Shown here: positions 22,641 to 34,150 of the stretch, in pieces | How the letters are laid out: each line of letters begins with the position of its first letter | How positions within the stretch are numbered: position 1 is the first letter of the stretch | DNA from: Nannobrachium achirus | Taxonomy: Eukaryota > Chordata > Actinopteri > Myctophiformes > Myctophidae | Length of the DNA: 64,000 nt | NCBI GenBank assembly: GCA_963921795.1 | Contig: OY997658.1 | Location: 52,902,397-52,966,396, forward strand | Direction: 5' to 3' | Made by a program: the position numbers and the translations under genes | The notes under the pieces: generated by a model | The model's input: the letters and a program-made list of their open reading frames with translations, nothing else | Told to the model about the DNA's origin: nothing | Databases searched by the model: none

Positions 22641-23358
22641 TTCGGCAAAGCCGAAGTATTTGAATTTCATACCACGATTATTTTGACCAAAGAATCATCT
22701 GTTATCCTGGGGCGGAACATTTGGTCTAGTTAACTCATGTTACCCTCATTAGTGACAGCATAATCTTTTTTTCCAAAAGCTGTTTATTTGTATTTTAAAT
22801 TTTTTGGAACCACAGACCTTGCAGCAACAGCTGTACAACCAAGTACAACAGCTGTCAGCCAAGTACAACAACTGTCAGCTATGTTCAAGACCACTGACTT
22901 GACTGAATCTTTCAAGAAGAGCTGGGACCGAAGAGCCCGAAGAACTGGGCAATCAGTGGATACCCAGTGGATATTGTGTTTATTTGTATTTTAAACTTGT
23001 ATTAGTTGGCTATCATTTATAACCTGTAAGATCTTCCACAGTCTGTCTAAAAGTGTGGTTATTTTATCGCTTATAAGTGAATATTCATCTAATACAATTT
23101 TGAAATTCAAGGTTAGCACCGCTCAATAATTTTTTATGAAGTATCTAGGCGGCCTAAACGCGTTATGACGTATTTTACGCGGCCTAAACGCGTTCTAAAT
23201 CAGAGTTAACCAATCGGGTGCCTATGTGACTATGACATCATGGACAGATCAACAGAATCGAAGTGTTTCATTGGTCTAGCGGACTCATGTCATCATCATT
23301 TGTGACATCATGGTTTTGGTAAAAAAGCGGTCTATAGGAGCGGTTAGCACCGCTCAAA
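22641..23358 (+). repeat. candidate hairpin-ended repeat element
   Basis: It begins near a TTCGGC-AAA-GCCGAA hairpin (about 22650) and ends with GAGCGGTTAGCACCGCTC (about 23339-23356), a 7-bp stem with a 4-base loop, followed by an A run. A half copy, GGTTAGCACCGCTCAAT, lies at about 23102, and a related ending at 29043. The interior contains two CGGCCTAAACGCGTT blocks. A Helitron-like or Helentron-like nature is possible but unproven. Confidence 0.35.
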
Positions 23359-24459
23359 AAAGAAAAGAGAGAGAAAAAAAGAGTAAACCCTGTTTGTGAA
23401 AAGTATAATGTTGAACAATGTGAGGAGCTGATGGTTGTCATTTGAGTGATAAAAAAAAAACAATGTCATTCAGTGTAACACTGATAGAACAAATATCAAA
23501 GGATGGAGTTAAAGATGGTATATATTTTTGCTATGCATTTTAATCAGTGTAAGATATCCACATAGAAACTGTTTCTTATAATACCTTAGACATGGAATAA
23601 AGCTTTGACAGTAACAAGTAGTGCCAAGGTTATTTTTACAGCTATATACAGTACTACATACAGTAAGAAGAGGCATGTACAAACTGGTGTTCATGTTATG
23701 TTCAGCTAAAACTTTGCAGCTTGTTACAAGCTGATTATTAATAAAAATCAATAAACACAATGCTTAGTAATAACTCAATATTATACCAAGTGTATGTCCT
23801 ATACTGTCTGCAGACTGTTGTGGTGGCTTCTCGGTCAGTGATTTTCAACCTTGTTTTATTTATTTTAAGGAACCCTAGCTTCATATGCATTAGACCACAG
23901 GTCTGAGATAAGCCTTTGATTCAGAACACATACTGTGAATTACTCAGCATGAGAGAATAATTGCACACAAGAGGGCTGAGGTCCTTTAATAATTCACATG
24001 GACAGATGTCACATCTTGATTCTACTGTAGATTCTGCATTATGAGAACAGCAATTCCCTTTGTGGGAATGTGGCTATATAAATTGTACAATACAATACAG
24101 TGAAGGCCTCTCTACTGCTGAACCTTTATGAACTGTGATGACCAGTCGCTGATTAGTTAGTTATGTACACATCTCTCAGCATGAACCTGGCCTGACCTCG
24201 ACTCTCCCACACAGCTCTTATGTTCATAATTAGTTTCATAGTGAGAGGAAATTCATTTTCACAAGCCTCACGGCCCCCAACTGACAAGCACTGCAGATGG
24301 ATATGGATGGCACTCATTCAGCTATAATTACCCAAACATGTATAATTTTTTAACGAAATGGCATAACTAAAAGTTGTTTCTAACGTGATTCAGGCATAAC
24401 ACTCACAGTTAGTGGACTGGTTTTCTGTGAACCTGTCGGCGGTTAGCCTCGGGTACACG
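23359..24459. other. non-coding sequence, nothing recognised
   Basis: A-rich start, otherwise unique-looking sequence. It ends at the LTR-element target duplication GCTAC (24460-24464). Confidence 0.5.
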
Positions 24460-24464
24460 GCTAC

Positions 24465-24772
24465 TGTAGAAAAGAATATACGACCTTATTCGGAGACAAT
24501 ACGATATGACATTGTGATGTCATACATGACATCACAATTAACCATAAGAAGGGCCTACTCTCTCAGACCAGACGAGTTTTGGATTAAACCATATTAGAGA
24601 TCGGATCAGAGAGAGTTCAAGGAACCAGGCCTGGGCCCCCAAGCCTTATAGGTGACTGTTGTTGAACGACACATGGCATATGGCTCTTATACTTAATAAT
24701 TACAACCTTGGCAGGCGAGTAGCGCGCCTATATTCAATATAATAAACCCTACATATTGGATTCTTCGCTACA
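24465..24772 (+). repeat. 5' LTR
   Basis: It starts TGTAGA and ends CTACA, with AATAAA at 24741-24746. A perfect palindrome with 12-bp arms at 24512-24537 contains TGATGTCAT and ATGACATCA, near-CRE sequences. Confidence 0.9.
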
Positions 24773-25667
24773 TTTGGTGGCCATTACAAATCGCGACGAG
24801 CCATTCAACCGCCATGACGGACCGACAACAACAGGACACCCGAGGGATAGAGGCCTTCCAACAAGGCATGGTCACCCACAAACATGGTCACACACGACGA
24901 CCTCCTAAGGTTTGAGCAGAGCATGCTAGACGTGGTTCCACCCTGCACCCGGACACCACAACCCTTCAATCAGTACTCACATCCGTCCTTGCTCAGGAGC
25001 GCCATGTGATGAACCATGATCAAACTCTGGCACGCCGAGCCTCCCAACTCCACCGACGCTAATTGCGCAGACCTCGTCGGCAACCTACCTTAGCCGATCT
25101 GCCTGACTTCGTGTCGGACAACGCTGAGTCGCAACGATACTTTGTAGCCAGCTGTGACCAGCTTCCCCTTGCTACCCATCCGCAAGACCAATACCACCTC
25201 CGAAGAGATGGTAGATTATTGCATCACTCCCGCGGCAGGCCCTCGCGTAATAAGGCCCTCATCCGTGTTGTGGTAATCGGCTGGACCATGGAAATACCCC
25301 ACACATCGATGGCTAACCTCGATATAGGGGGAGAGACGGCGGCCATTAATCTCGAGGGTCAGCCATAGCCGATTTCCTTGTCCAAACATTACCCTTCCTA
25401 AACTGAACTTCAGCCGGACGTGGCAGAACTAATCAAGCAGTAGAGATATCACCAAGAACTGCATACCATCAGAAACAGTATTCCAGATGACCTGGAATCT
25501 TAAAGACGGCATTCAAAGGGAATCACCTTACAGTCTGCCATGAGAGTAGTGTTCACGTAGTGTATTTGTGGTTTGTATCCCAAGTACTTACGTAGTTCAC
25601 TTATAGTTTACGAAGTGTAAACTCAGATAGAAGCTTAAGAAGCCTATCTTTAAGGCCTTGTATGGTC

Positions 25668-25805
25668 ATATACCTCAAGTCACTATATGCCTCACCGATT
25701 CAATTCCACGTTTGAGAAGTAAGTGTTTGAGAAGAATATACCTCAAGTCACTGTATGCCTCACCGATTCAATTCCACGTTTGAGAAGTAAGTGTTTGAGA
25801 AGAAG
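25668..25805 (+). repeat. 68-bp tandem duplication in the LTR-element interior
   Basis: Two near-identical units contain CCTCACCGATTCAATTCCAC and GTTTGAGAAGTAAGTG. Confidence 0.9.
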
Positions 25806-26704
25806 ATAGCTGGTGCAAAAGTAAATCACTCAGTATCTTGCCACCGAGATATAGACTTTAAGTAAGCCTAACTCTGTGAGCCTTCATCGCTGTTGCAGAT
25901 TTTTAGTAAATCCACCTCAGTGAGCCTCGACCACAAGCTTTAAGTAAGCTTGCTCGACGCACCTATTGCCCTGAGTAAGCTTTTGGTAAGTTTACTCCAG
26001 CGTGCCCCTATTGCCCTGAGTAAGCTTTTGGTAAGTTTACTCCAGCGTGCCCCATCATTGAGATAAGAGATTTTTGGTAAATCCACCTCAGTGAGCCTCG
26101 ACCACAAGCTTTTAGTAAGCTTGCTCGACGCATATAGCAGTGAGTCTTCCTCCTGCATTCACAGTGTATCCGCAGTGCACACAGCGCTTACCTACCAGTA
26201 GCCAATGGTAATGTGTTAAGACTTGGTGTACTTACGGACAAAATTTACCTCAGTTGGACTAGCCTCATAGCTATCGTAGCTATTGTGTGTGATTTTTCCA
26301 TCTGGATCCCAGCTACGTGCGATCAAAGATCGCCTAGCTAGATTGAACAAAGTAGAGCCAATAAGTTGCCTGCTATTGCAAAGATAGAAGCCTTTGCCTA
26401 TCTTTAAAATCTAAAATGATCAAGAGATCATTCAAGACTCAAGACGTCGACGAAGACCAACAACGAAGACCTAAGCCGGAATGGCATCAGGCATTAGAAC
26501 CAGGGCATTTGAGTATCACCATAGCTCTCATCACTCTGAAGATCTTTCTTGCCCATCACAACATCCACCAGCCTCCCTACAGGTACATTGGCATTACCAC
26601 CGAAGGAGGTCTTTCCCAATTACCGTATGTTGCCTATTACACCTGAACTTACAACTTATGAAGTACAGATAATATGTACACAGCATGGAACAGAACCAGC
26701 TCCA

Positions 26705-26940
26705 TTACCCAGCGAGTCGCCACTGACTGGCTAAGGCGAGGTCCCTGACCTCACAGAAGACGCCACGGCATTGTCGCCACGGCGCGGCAGAGGCGATAAA
26801 GATTAAATCATACATCAGGAATTACCCAGCGAGTCGCCACTGACTGGCTAAGGCGAGGTCCCTGACCTCACAGAAGACGCCACGGCATTGTCGCCACGGC
26901 GCGGCAGAGGCGATAAAGATTAAATCATACATCAGGAATA
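26705..26940 (+). repeat. 117-bp tandem duplication in the LTR-element interior
   Basis: Two virtually identical units start TTACCCAGCGAGTCGCCACT. Identity far above that between the LTRs suggests a recent duplication or conversion. Confidence 0.92.
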
Positions 26941-27429
26941 CCCTGCAGTACGATTGTACGCTTCTATTCGAGACCCCTGATACTCCCTGCGCCCAGACAT
27001 GCTGTCCAGGAATTCAATGTCCCAATCCCCTCATAGCTACATTACCTATTGAGATAATGTAGGGCGCGGCGGACCCTTTCATAAGGAAAACAGATGACAG
27101 ATGAACTGACAGATCCCTTACTCAGGACCCATCCAGGACAAACTGTGCTCTCAAGTCAGCCCCCGACGTCACAGCAGTACCTCTCTACTTTTCTCCACGG
27201 GACGCCGTGCAGAGAAGCAGAGAAACTACTGTACACGCCGGAGTGTCTCTTCATCCTCTCTCACGGGACGCCGTGGAGGAGAATGTAGGCTCGACTACAT
27301 GAGCGTAGATTACCTACCTCAACCACCAGAAGAGAATCACGGAGATTCCAGAAAGGAAGATAGCAAGTACGAATTCGGTCTTATTATCTTTTGAATAGAT
27401 AGTGGAACCTAACGGTTTCACGGGGGGAG

Positions 27430-27739
27430 TGTAGAAAAGAATATACAACCTTATTCGGAGACAATGCGATATGACATCATGATGTCATACATGACATCAC
27501 AATTGACTATAAGAAGGGCCTACTCTCTCAGACCAGACGAGTTTGGATTAAACCATATTAGAGATCGGATCAAAGAGAGCTCAAGGAACCAGGCCTGGGC
27601 CCCCAAGCCTTATGTAGGTGACTGTTGTTGAACGACACATGGCACATGGCTCATTCTTAATAATTACAACAACCTTGGCAGGCGAGTAGCGCGCCTATAT
27701 TCAATATAATAAACCCTACATATTGGATTCTTCGCTACA
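27430..27739 (+). repeat. 3' LTR
   Basis: It starts TGTAGA after the purine tract and ends GCTACA. AATAAA lies at 27708-27713. It differs from the 5' LTR by a few substitutions and small insertions, for example in CATCATG against CATTGTG. Confidence 0.9.
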
Positions 27740-27744
27740 GCTAC

Positions 27745-28422
27745 GTTTTTTTTATTGCGACACAGTTTGAGTCAGGGTTAGAGTCCTATTCGACTCGTAT
27801 TTCAATTATGTAGGCAAGTCAGGAAGTGACTCGGGTTTTACATTGGACAACACTGGTCCTGCCCCTTCTACAGACCAATCAGAAGCCGTGGTCTGCTTTC
27901 TCCCGTTTGCACACGGAGATAGGAGGCTTTCCAGACTGTGTAGCGAGGGAGACGAAAAATAATCAGCTGAACGTAGGGAAGCAGTCTGGATACCAAGCTA
28001 GTCTGCTGTCACCTTGCTCTCAATCTGTATAGACCAGGGGTGTCAAAGCCATTTTGGGATGATGAGGGCCACATTGGACGAAAGGTGACTTTATGAGGTA
28101 TAACCATGTACATAACCCAGACTGGTGCAAAAAAAAAAGAAAAAGAAAAAAAAAGAAAAAGAAAGAAAAAAGAAGAAAAGAAAGAATGAGAAAGACGGTA
28201 AAACTAGTTGATTAACATAATACATCTTACTCATATATACTTACAGTAATAATATCATGAAAAACAACAAATGTTTTAGTTTAGAATGCTACCTGTAACT
28301 TTGCAGAGGGTTCTGAACCATCCATTCTTCTTGCATATGGGCATGTACTGTTGCTTGAGCTCAGTTTATTGCTGGAGCCTCAGTGGATTCGGGTGATGCA
28401 ACACCCACACATTCACAGCAAC

Positions 28423-28424
<2 letters not shown>
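27745..28424. other. non-coding sequence with one hAT-like left end
   Basis: CAGGGGTGTCAAAGCCATTT begins at about 28034 and has the form of a Charlie-type hAT terminus, but no partner end was found. An A/G-rich tract lies at about 28127-28190. Confidence 0.4.

Positions 28425-28462
<38 letters not shown>
28425..28462. repeat. (AG)n microsatellite
   Basis: About 19 AG units. Confidence 0.95.
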
Positions 28463-28463
<1 letters not shown>

Positions 28464-28865
28464 GGAGTGTGGGAATAGCATGTCATGTAAACTGATGTGC
28501 TGTAGCTTGCAGTGCATCTCTCTCTAGTCTGTCTTGTCAGACAAGCTGGCCATACTACATCTCTATCTGTATTCTTTGACATTGTTCTGAACAAATAAGT
28601 AGTTATTACAAAATAATAAGTGCATTGCACATGGACATGCGTTTATGTGCATGCATGAAATGTAACAGTTTAATACGTGTTCTCCAGCATCAAACTCTAT
28701 GCGGACCAATCCAGACAATATCGGTGTGATGGCACTCCTCATTTGGTGCACTTGTAACAAGACAAGGATTATCTAGTCTCTCTGTCGAGGTTTAGTTATA
28801 ACTCTGGACTAATGCAAGATGGAAAGCAACTATAATTGGATTTGACTATCGATTTAATTTTGAAT

Positions 28866-29062
28866 TCAAAATCACTTGCAAAGTGAGCGGTGCAAACACA
28901 ACGCACGTGCATATTTCCTTGCAAAGGCTGTTCTGTGTATGAGCACCGATCCGTAGGCCTACTAATAAAAAGAGGCCAATACACACAAACCTCCAGACAT
29001 GGAGATCCGTACTAATACACACAAAGTGAAACGTACGGTAGGAGCGGTTTGCACCGCTCAAA
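28866..29062 (+). repeat. short repeat ending in GAGCGGTTTGCACCGCTC hairpin
   Basis: GCAAAGTGAGCGGTGCAAAC at about 28876 (also, with one change, at about 21454) and the hairpin GAGCGGTTTGCACCGCTC at about 29042 bound the segment. The same hairpin type ends the candidate at 22641-23358. Confidence 0.35.
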
Positions 29063-29345
29063 AATGTACTGCTCTAAAGTTCAATAAAGAATTATCCACA
29101 AAATGTCCTTTCATTCACAGCTTGAAGTGTGAGCTCTACTAGCCAATTGGATCTGATGATCCAACGGATATGTCCACATACCGTTGTTTCCTGTTGAGAT
29201 TGGCACATATCCTGGGGCAACCTGCCAAGGTCACACAGGTCTTTTTTTTTCTTTTTTACTCTCAAAAAAGAGGTGCATTTGAAGCTACATTGCAGCGCGG
29301 TGAGGTCAGCAGATAAAGTGACATGAGTGAGAGGAAAAAACCTGG

Positions 29346-29600
29346 GTGAAATCTGCCAATCTCAAAAGGAAACAACGGTACAGGCATATATGGATATCAG
29401 CGGTCCAAAACCCGCCCATCCAACCAATATTCCCATGGGCATGCCAATATACAGGGTATGGGTTTTATACATGTACTAATGTCATCAGTGTACTCCATAT
29501 GGGTGTAAAAGGGACACAGGTAAACAGACAGATACAGAGATCTCCATATATGGGCACAACGGGTACTGACAAAGCCCCCAACAATATTGGTGGGATCGGT
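29346..29600. repeat. relic of the CCATATATGG/GACAGATACAGA repeat family
   Basis: GGACACAGGTAAACAGACAG and GATACAGAGATCTCCATATA match units of the array at 53125-53600. A perfect CCATATATGG lies at 29544-29553. Ends are not resolved. Confidence 0.55.
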
Positions 29601-30176
29601 GGTGTGATGTAGGTGTGAGGGTCGCATACCGGCCCGAATCTCTAGTTTTTCAAATCTCCTCATGGTGGCGCTACAACAGCCCACTTCATGTTTTGGCCTA
29701 TAACTCTTGAACCGTAGGTCATACAATCAATATAATTTTTTCCCCCCTGGATTCCATGGATCATGACCCAACTTTATGGAGCCTGTTTGTGCCAGATGAC
29801 ATTTTCTGCCATAGGCCTAGTATGTTTTCTTCAAAACATACTTTTTTGCTACAACTCCTTTTGTCTAAAACTCACACAAATCTGAGTATCACTGGGGTAC
29901 TATGCAACCTGGCCTGGCGTAGACCTTTTCTCTGAGGAGACTTTTCTAGTTTGCATGTGTTATGGTTGTCAGTAGAGGAGTAATCTAAAATGTTTTCTTT
30001 TCTTTTTTACAGAGTGGGTTCCCAGATCGGTAGAGGAGATGCTGGGTCATCAGTCAGTAGAAGCACAGACTACAAGCAAATCCAGCCAGGTGTGACTGAG
30101 TCACAATAACAAATGAAAGGTTTTTGTCTGTGTGTGTTTGTGCGTGTGTGCGAGTGTACCCAGCGTGCATGCGTAC
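29601..30176. other. non-coding sequence, probable undetermined repeat
   Basis: GGTGGCGCTACAACAGCCCA and CTCACACAAATCTGAGTATC look familiar from fish genomes, but I cannot name the family and see no ends. Confidence 0.35.
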
Positions 30177-30192
30177 GTGCGTGCGTGCGTGC

Positions 30193-30261
<69 letters not shown>
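30177..30261. repeat. (GTGC)n/(GT)n microsatellite
   Basis: About five GTGC units pass into about 31 GT units. Confidence 0.95.
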
Positions 30262-30263
<2 letters not shown>

Positions 30264-31313
30264 GACATGAAAGGGGTAAGGTATTGGCTGAGGATGTAAA
30301 TGGAAATACATATGAATACAAATTGAACACTATTATTATTGAATACACTTATTTCCATCAATAAATCAAGTGTAGCTTCAGTACCTTTTGTCCTTGGGTA
30401 GCTCAAAACCAGTTTAATCCCAGTTTATGTGTGAAGTCCAATATGATACATTATTGATAAAATGTCTTAAACCATGGCTTTATTCCAGACATAAATAGCC
30501 CTAGAGTTTTTGTGATTCGTGAGGATGTAGGGTGAGGGTCCAGCAGCATACAACAGCCCATACAGTATTGGGGTGAAGGGTGTGATGCAATGTACAACAT
30601 TTTGAACAAAATTAATATTATTTGCATATAGTGGGGAAGAATAAATGCCATGACATTCATTGTTTCAGCATGTTGTGGAGACCGGAATGGGCCCTAAGGC
30701 GGGTCAAGTACAGTACAACCTCTACTCGCTTACTTCTAAAATCGCTGCTCCAGCCCCACAAGAACACTATACGTTTGAATGGAGTGATTATTTGAGGGCA
30801 TGAGGCATAAACGTATATCTTATAAATGTAGCCATGGTGTTGACTAAGGCTTTTCTCCCCCCCCCCCCCCCCCCCCCCCCACACACACAGACACACACTA
30901 TCAACCAAGGCCAAATCCTTGCTGATGGAGAGAGTGGGGGGGTCAACTCTAGCAGTGCAAACCACGCAGACTTGAGAAGTGTGAAAGATTTAGTGCTGGG
31001 CATTTAACGTGATCATCTTTTCCCCTTTGTCAGCAGGTGCACAAATGTCTTTGCCCTTACCGTGTCCTTGATTCAAGTTTGATGGCACAGAGGGATATCT
31101 TATCTCTATGCATGTATACTATACTCTCCTGTGATTGTGTACGCCTGGTGCTGTACCCTCTCTGTTATTGTGCGGTGTAGGAAGATTATTATTAGCTCAA
31201 AGCCACTGCGGCCAAAAAGTGCTTTGCTGATTTATAAAAGTAGGAGTATATTGCTTGTTCCACTGTAAGTCAGGGAAGCTTATTGTCGGTCGACTGAGCT
31301 ACCTGGACACCAA
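30262..31313. other. non-coding sequence with a C run
   Basis: A run of about 24 C at 30857-30880 precedes a short CA tract. No gene or element end was seen. Confidence 0.5.
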
Positions 31314-32251
31314 TAATCCATGGGCCATACGAGATGTCGGTATCTGAAAGGTGATCAAAAGTAGAAAAATACGCACATCTCTTAATGAGGTGCTGGGTGA
31401 GAAATAGCACAATAGAAAAGGAAACCCGCACACTCTGCTCCAAATGACTGAATATTTCTTGACCACCTTTCGAGCTACAAGCTCTTCATCTGAAAGGTGG
31501 CAAAGGTTACCATGCATTTTTTAAAAGCTCTATATCTGTAGATTATATTTTGGTATGATAACCCTTTCTGAGACACAGCTAAATTGGTGTTATCAGCCGC
31601 TATCAGTTGGTGTCCCATTAACTTTACTATACAGGGAAAAAATATATATATATGAATCTGCTTTAACACCTGGGGAGCCAAACTCGTTCAGGGACGAGAC
31701 AAGGCCACTAGGTGTCACTGTGCCAAAAGGAGTTATCTCGTCGACAGACGAGGCAGCATAGGGTTAACTGTACAAGCTGCTGGCTGCCCTCTGAATGACC
31801 CGAGTCCATTACGTAACCCCGCAGCTCAGGCAGTGAGAGAGAGAGGCAGAAAATGGCGGAGGCAGCTTACATTGCTTCACATTCTACTTTGAAACATAAG
31901 AAGGGCTTTATCTCTGAATCAGATGAATAGAGCGCCAGGGAAGGAGAGATCTGATTGTTTTCACGGCGACACTTTACCGCGATGGTCGGCCCCGTTTGGG
32001 ATTATAGTTTCGCGAGCTTTTGTAAACAAAGGGATTATCTTCCTCAATCGTCAGCGGACACCCACGTGCACACGCACGAAGCTTCCGAGGCACTTCAAAA
32101 TAAAGCGTAAGTGAATGGTGGCGCCAGCAACAGCTAGAAATGTTATAAACCTTAGCAGCCCATGTGTTAAGTAGCATATGAGGGGTCAAACTAGGGGTTG
32201 GTAACCTTTGCCACCTTTCGGATAACAACATCTCGTATGGCCCATGGACTA
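31314..32251. mobile_element. foldback element with about 50-bp arms, itself interrupted
   Basis: CCATGGGCCATACGAGATGT at the left is mirrored at the right, and both arms continue to AAAGGTGGCAAAGGTTACC. The left arm is split at about 31351-31492 by an insertion bounded by ATCTGAAAGGTG on both sides. The interior (31840-32110) is GC-richer and includes GAAAATGGCGGAGGCAGC. No clear outer target duplication and no transposase were found. Confidence 0.6.
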
Positions 32252-32394
32252 CAACTGTAAAACCTCTGCTTTAATCTATGGATGGTTATCAGTCCTCTCC
32301 GATATTTCACAGAATTTTGAAGCGACCATGCCTCTTACTCTCTTCCCACAATTGGAAGATCTCGACTTTGCAGATGATGTGGCTTAACAACACC

Positions 32395-32590
32395 AACATA
32401 TCGTCGTTGTCGGGTGAAAACCCGACATGTCCAAAACACGTGAAAACAGCCGTTCTACAAGCACACAGGTGCGAGGCGTTGTGTGCTTGTAGATCTGCTG
32501 TTTTCACTACTTTTGTGTGACGGCCTTGTATGATGAAGCAGGGCTTTACTTTGCGAAATAACGTACACATTTGAAACTTGGAGATACAAG
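32395..32590 (+). repeat. dispersed repeat shared with 5998-6215, carrying a hairpin
   Basis: TCGTTGTCGGGTG and CATGTCCAAAAC at the left, and CGGCCTTGTATGATGAAGCA and CATTTGAAACTTGGA at the right, are common to both loci. The two copies differ mainly around the hairpin. Confidence 0.75.
32440..32507. repeat. complete hairpin repeat (68 bp)
   Basis: GTGAAAACAGCCGTTCTACA and AGCACACA, loop GGTGCGAGGCGT, then TGTGTGCTTGTAGATCTGCT and GTTTTCAC. The arms pair except for two bases. Confidence 0.88.
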
Positions 32591-32714
32591 AGAAAACATG
32601 TCTTCTGAACACCTTTGCCAAGCAAGTAGGTCAGATGAAAACAGAGCTGATGATGGTGATCAATCACTCATCAATCCAAGTAGAACACTGGCGACTGGGG
32701 GAGCACTTGTCAAT

Positions 32715-32790
32715 ATCATGCTCAGTATCATATCAGTATCATGTCAGTATCATGTCAGTATCATGGTCGGTTTCATGGTCAGTATGAGTG
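32715..32790 (+). repeat. short tandem repeat of CAGTATCATGT
   Basis: About six 9- to 12-bp units of CAGTATCATGT and its variants. Confidence 0.8.
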
Positions 32791-33891
32791 AGATGATTGC
32801 TTTAGTTATAATTTGCATTGAGGCCTGGGCTGCTGGCCTTGCGGGCCAGGCACCTAGGCTGAAAGCATGTTGTGAGTTTGACCACTATCAATAAAAGAAG
32901 AAGTCCCCAAAAATGTACCTGGCCTACAGTATGTAGACCCATTCTCTGTTTAACAGTGGTCACCAGCATGGTGACAATGACAACCATTTAAATAGTGCCA
33001 CATCAGAACAGGAGCTGTTTGAAGGGCCACTGGCTGTCACAGCAACACGCCAAAATGTTTTAAGAGCTTGGCTCTGATTCAGTACCTGAGAAAATCCTTT
33101 ATCTCCAGCTCTTAACATAAGTATTCCTACCCCACTGAGATAAGTGTCTCATAAATTGCCTTTTCTTTACCCATGGGGTTAAATTTGTGGATGTTTTCAA
33201 CCCATTCTCTCCCAGAACATTATCTTTATATTGGTAAAGTGGTTTCACCACAGCAGGGGCTTGTTGTGGTACGGTGCGGTTTATTTGTTACTCAGCCATA
33301 CAAGCATGTGCAGTGAAATGTTTGTATCACTCGCTCCACAGACTGTTCTATCTGTGACATCTGTGTGCACAGTGGACATGTCTTGCTGGCACACATGCAT
33401 ACATTGTAAAGTTAGTTCTAAAAAGAGATCTGAGACTGTATTGTGTTTGACAAAATGTCAAAATCTCAGTTTCTCCTGATGTGACAAATGTCGATTTTTC
33501 TCAAATATTACTTATTATTATTTTTCATTAGCAATGACAGGAAGCAGAAGGTCCTGTTATTCTTTCAGGATCCAAGGGAATAACATACCTAAAAGCTGTT
33601 GCAACAGATCAATAACCCATCAAGCGATACAAAGAGGGCTTTAACTCAGAGAATAAAGGGAATCAGCACGGACAGGTAAAGGCAACAATTGAATGTCATC
33701 ATCCGACCCCCTAGGGAGATTTGAGCTCCTGTGAATGTGGGTTCACTTATATTGCACATGTCACACTGCTGGGAAATAGATTGCCCACTTTCAATTCATA
33801 GTGAATCAGGCATCAGAATTGATTGGAGGAGGGGGAAAAATGTGATTAATCAATTGGTTCTGTTTTGATTACCGATCGAAATCTGGTATGA
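32791..33891. other. non-coding sequence, nothing recognised
   Basis: No repeat termini and no coding potential above background. Confidence 0.5.
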
Positions 33892-34150
33892 GGGGCAGCA
33901 GTGGCTCATGTGTAGAGTGGCCACTTGAAAACCCGGAAGGTTCCCAGTTCGATCCCGGGTTCCCCCAGAGTCAGTGTCATAGTGTCCTTGAGCAAGACGC
34001 AGAACCCCTAATTGCTCCCCATGAGCAGGTTGGTGCCTTGCATGGTTTCCTCTGCCATCGGTGTGTGCATGTGTGTTTGAATGGGTGTATGTAATACACA
34101 TCTATCTATGTGATGCGCTTTGGATAAAGGCGCTAAATAAATACACCATT
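33892..34150 (+). repeat. tRNA-derived SINE
   Basis: The 5' part GGGGCAGCAGTGGCTCATGT carries an A-box-like region. AGTTCGATCCC at 33946-33956 is a good B box, so it keeps the RNA polymerase III promoter layout. The body contains CCTTGAGCAAGACGCAGAAC. The tail TGCGCTTTGGATAAAGGCGC then TAAATAAATAC is typical of fish SINEs that borrow a LINE 3' end. It is a retroposed copy and not a functional tRNA. Confidence 0.85.

Larger units (their letters stand above)
24773..27429 (+). other. LTR-element interior without pol, possible gag relic
   Basis: Only short frames exist. The frame from 25063 to 25368 encodes ADLPDFVSDNAESQRYFVAS, vaguely like the gag capsid region of fish Gypsy elements; this is weak. 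Other content is repetitive: a 68-bp unit twice at 25668-25805, AAGCTT/TTTGGTAA-rich diverged units at about 25870-26150, a 117-bp unit twice at 26705-26940, and two CACGGGACGCCGTG palindromes at about 27196-27290. Confidence 0.55.
24465..27739 (+). mobile_element. complete non-autonomous LTR retrotransposon (3.3 kb)
   Basis: Two long terminal repeats (308 and 310 bp) begin TGTAGAAAAGAATATA and end TTCTTCGCTACA. The whole is flanked by the 5-bp duplication GCTAC (24460-24464, 27740-27744). After the 5' LTR comes TTTGGTGGCC, giving a TGG primer-binding-site start. Before the 3' LTR lies the purine tract GGGGGGAG. The 2.66-kb interior has no protease, reverse transcriptase or integrase frame, so it depends on another element. 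The LTRs differ by scattered substitutions and small indels, suggesting moderate age. Confidence 0.9.

Noticed and set aside
31840-32130. GC-rich block with GAAAATGGCGGAGG considered as a first exon
   Set aside because: It lies inside a foldback element, the frames are short, and there is no clear splice donor with supporting codon bias.
33892-33970. Functional tRNA gene
   Set aside because: A and B boxes are present, but the acceptor stem does not pair and a SINE body and tail follow, so it is a SINE.
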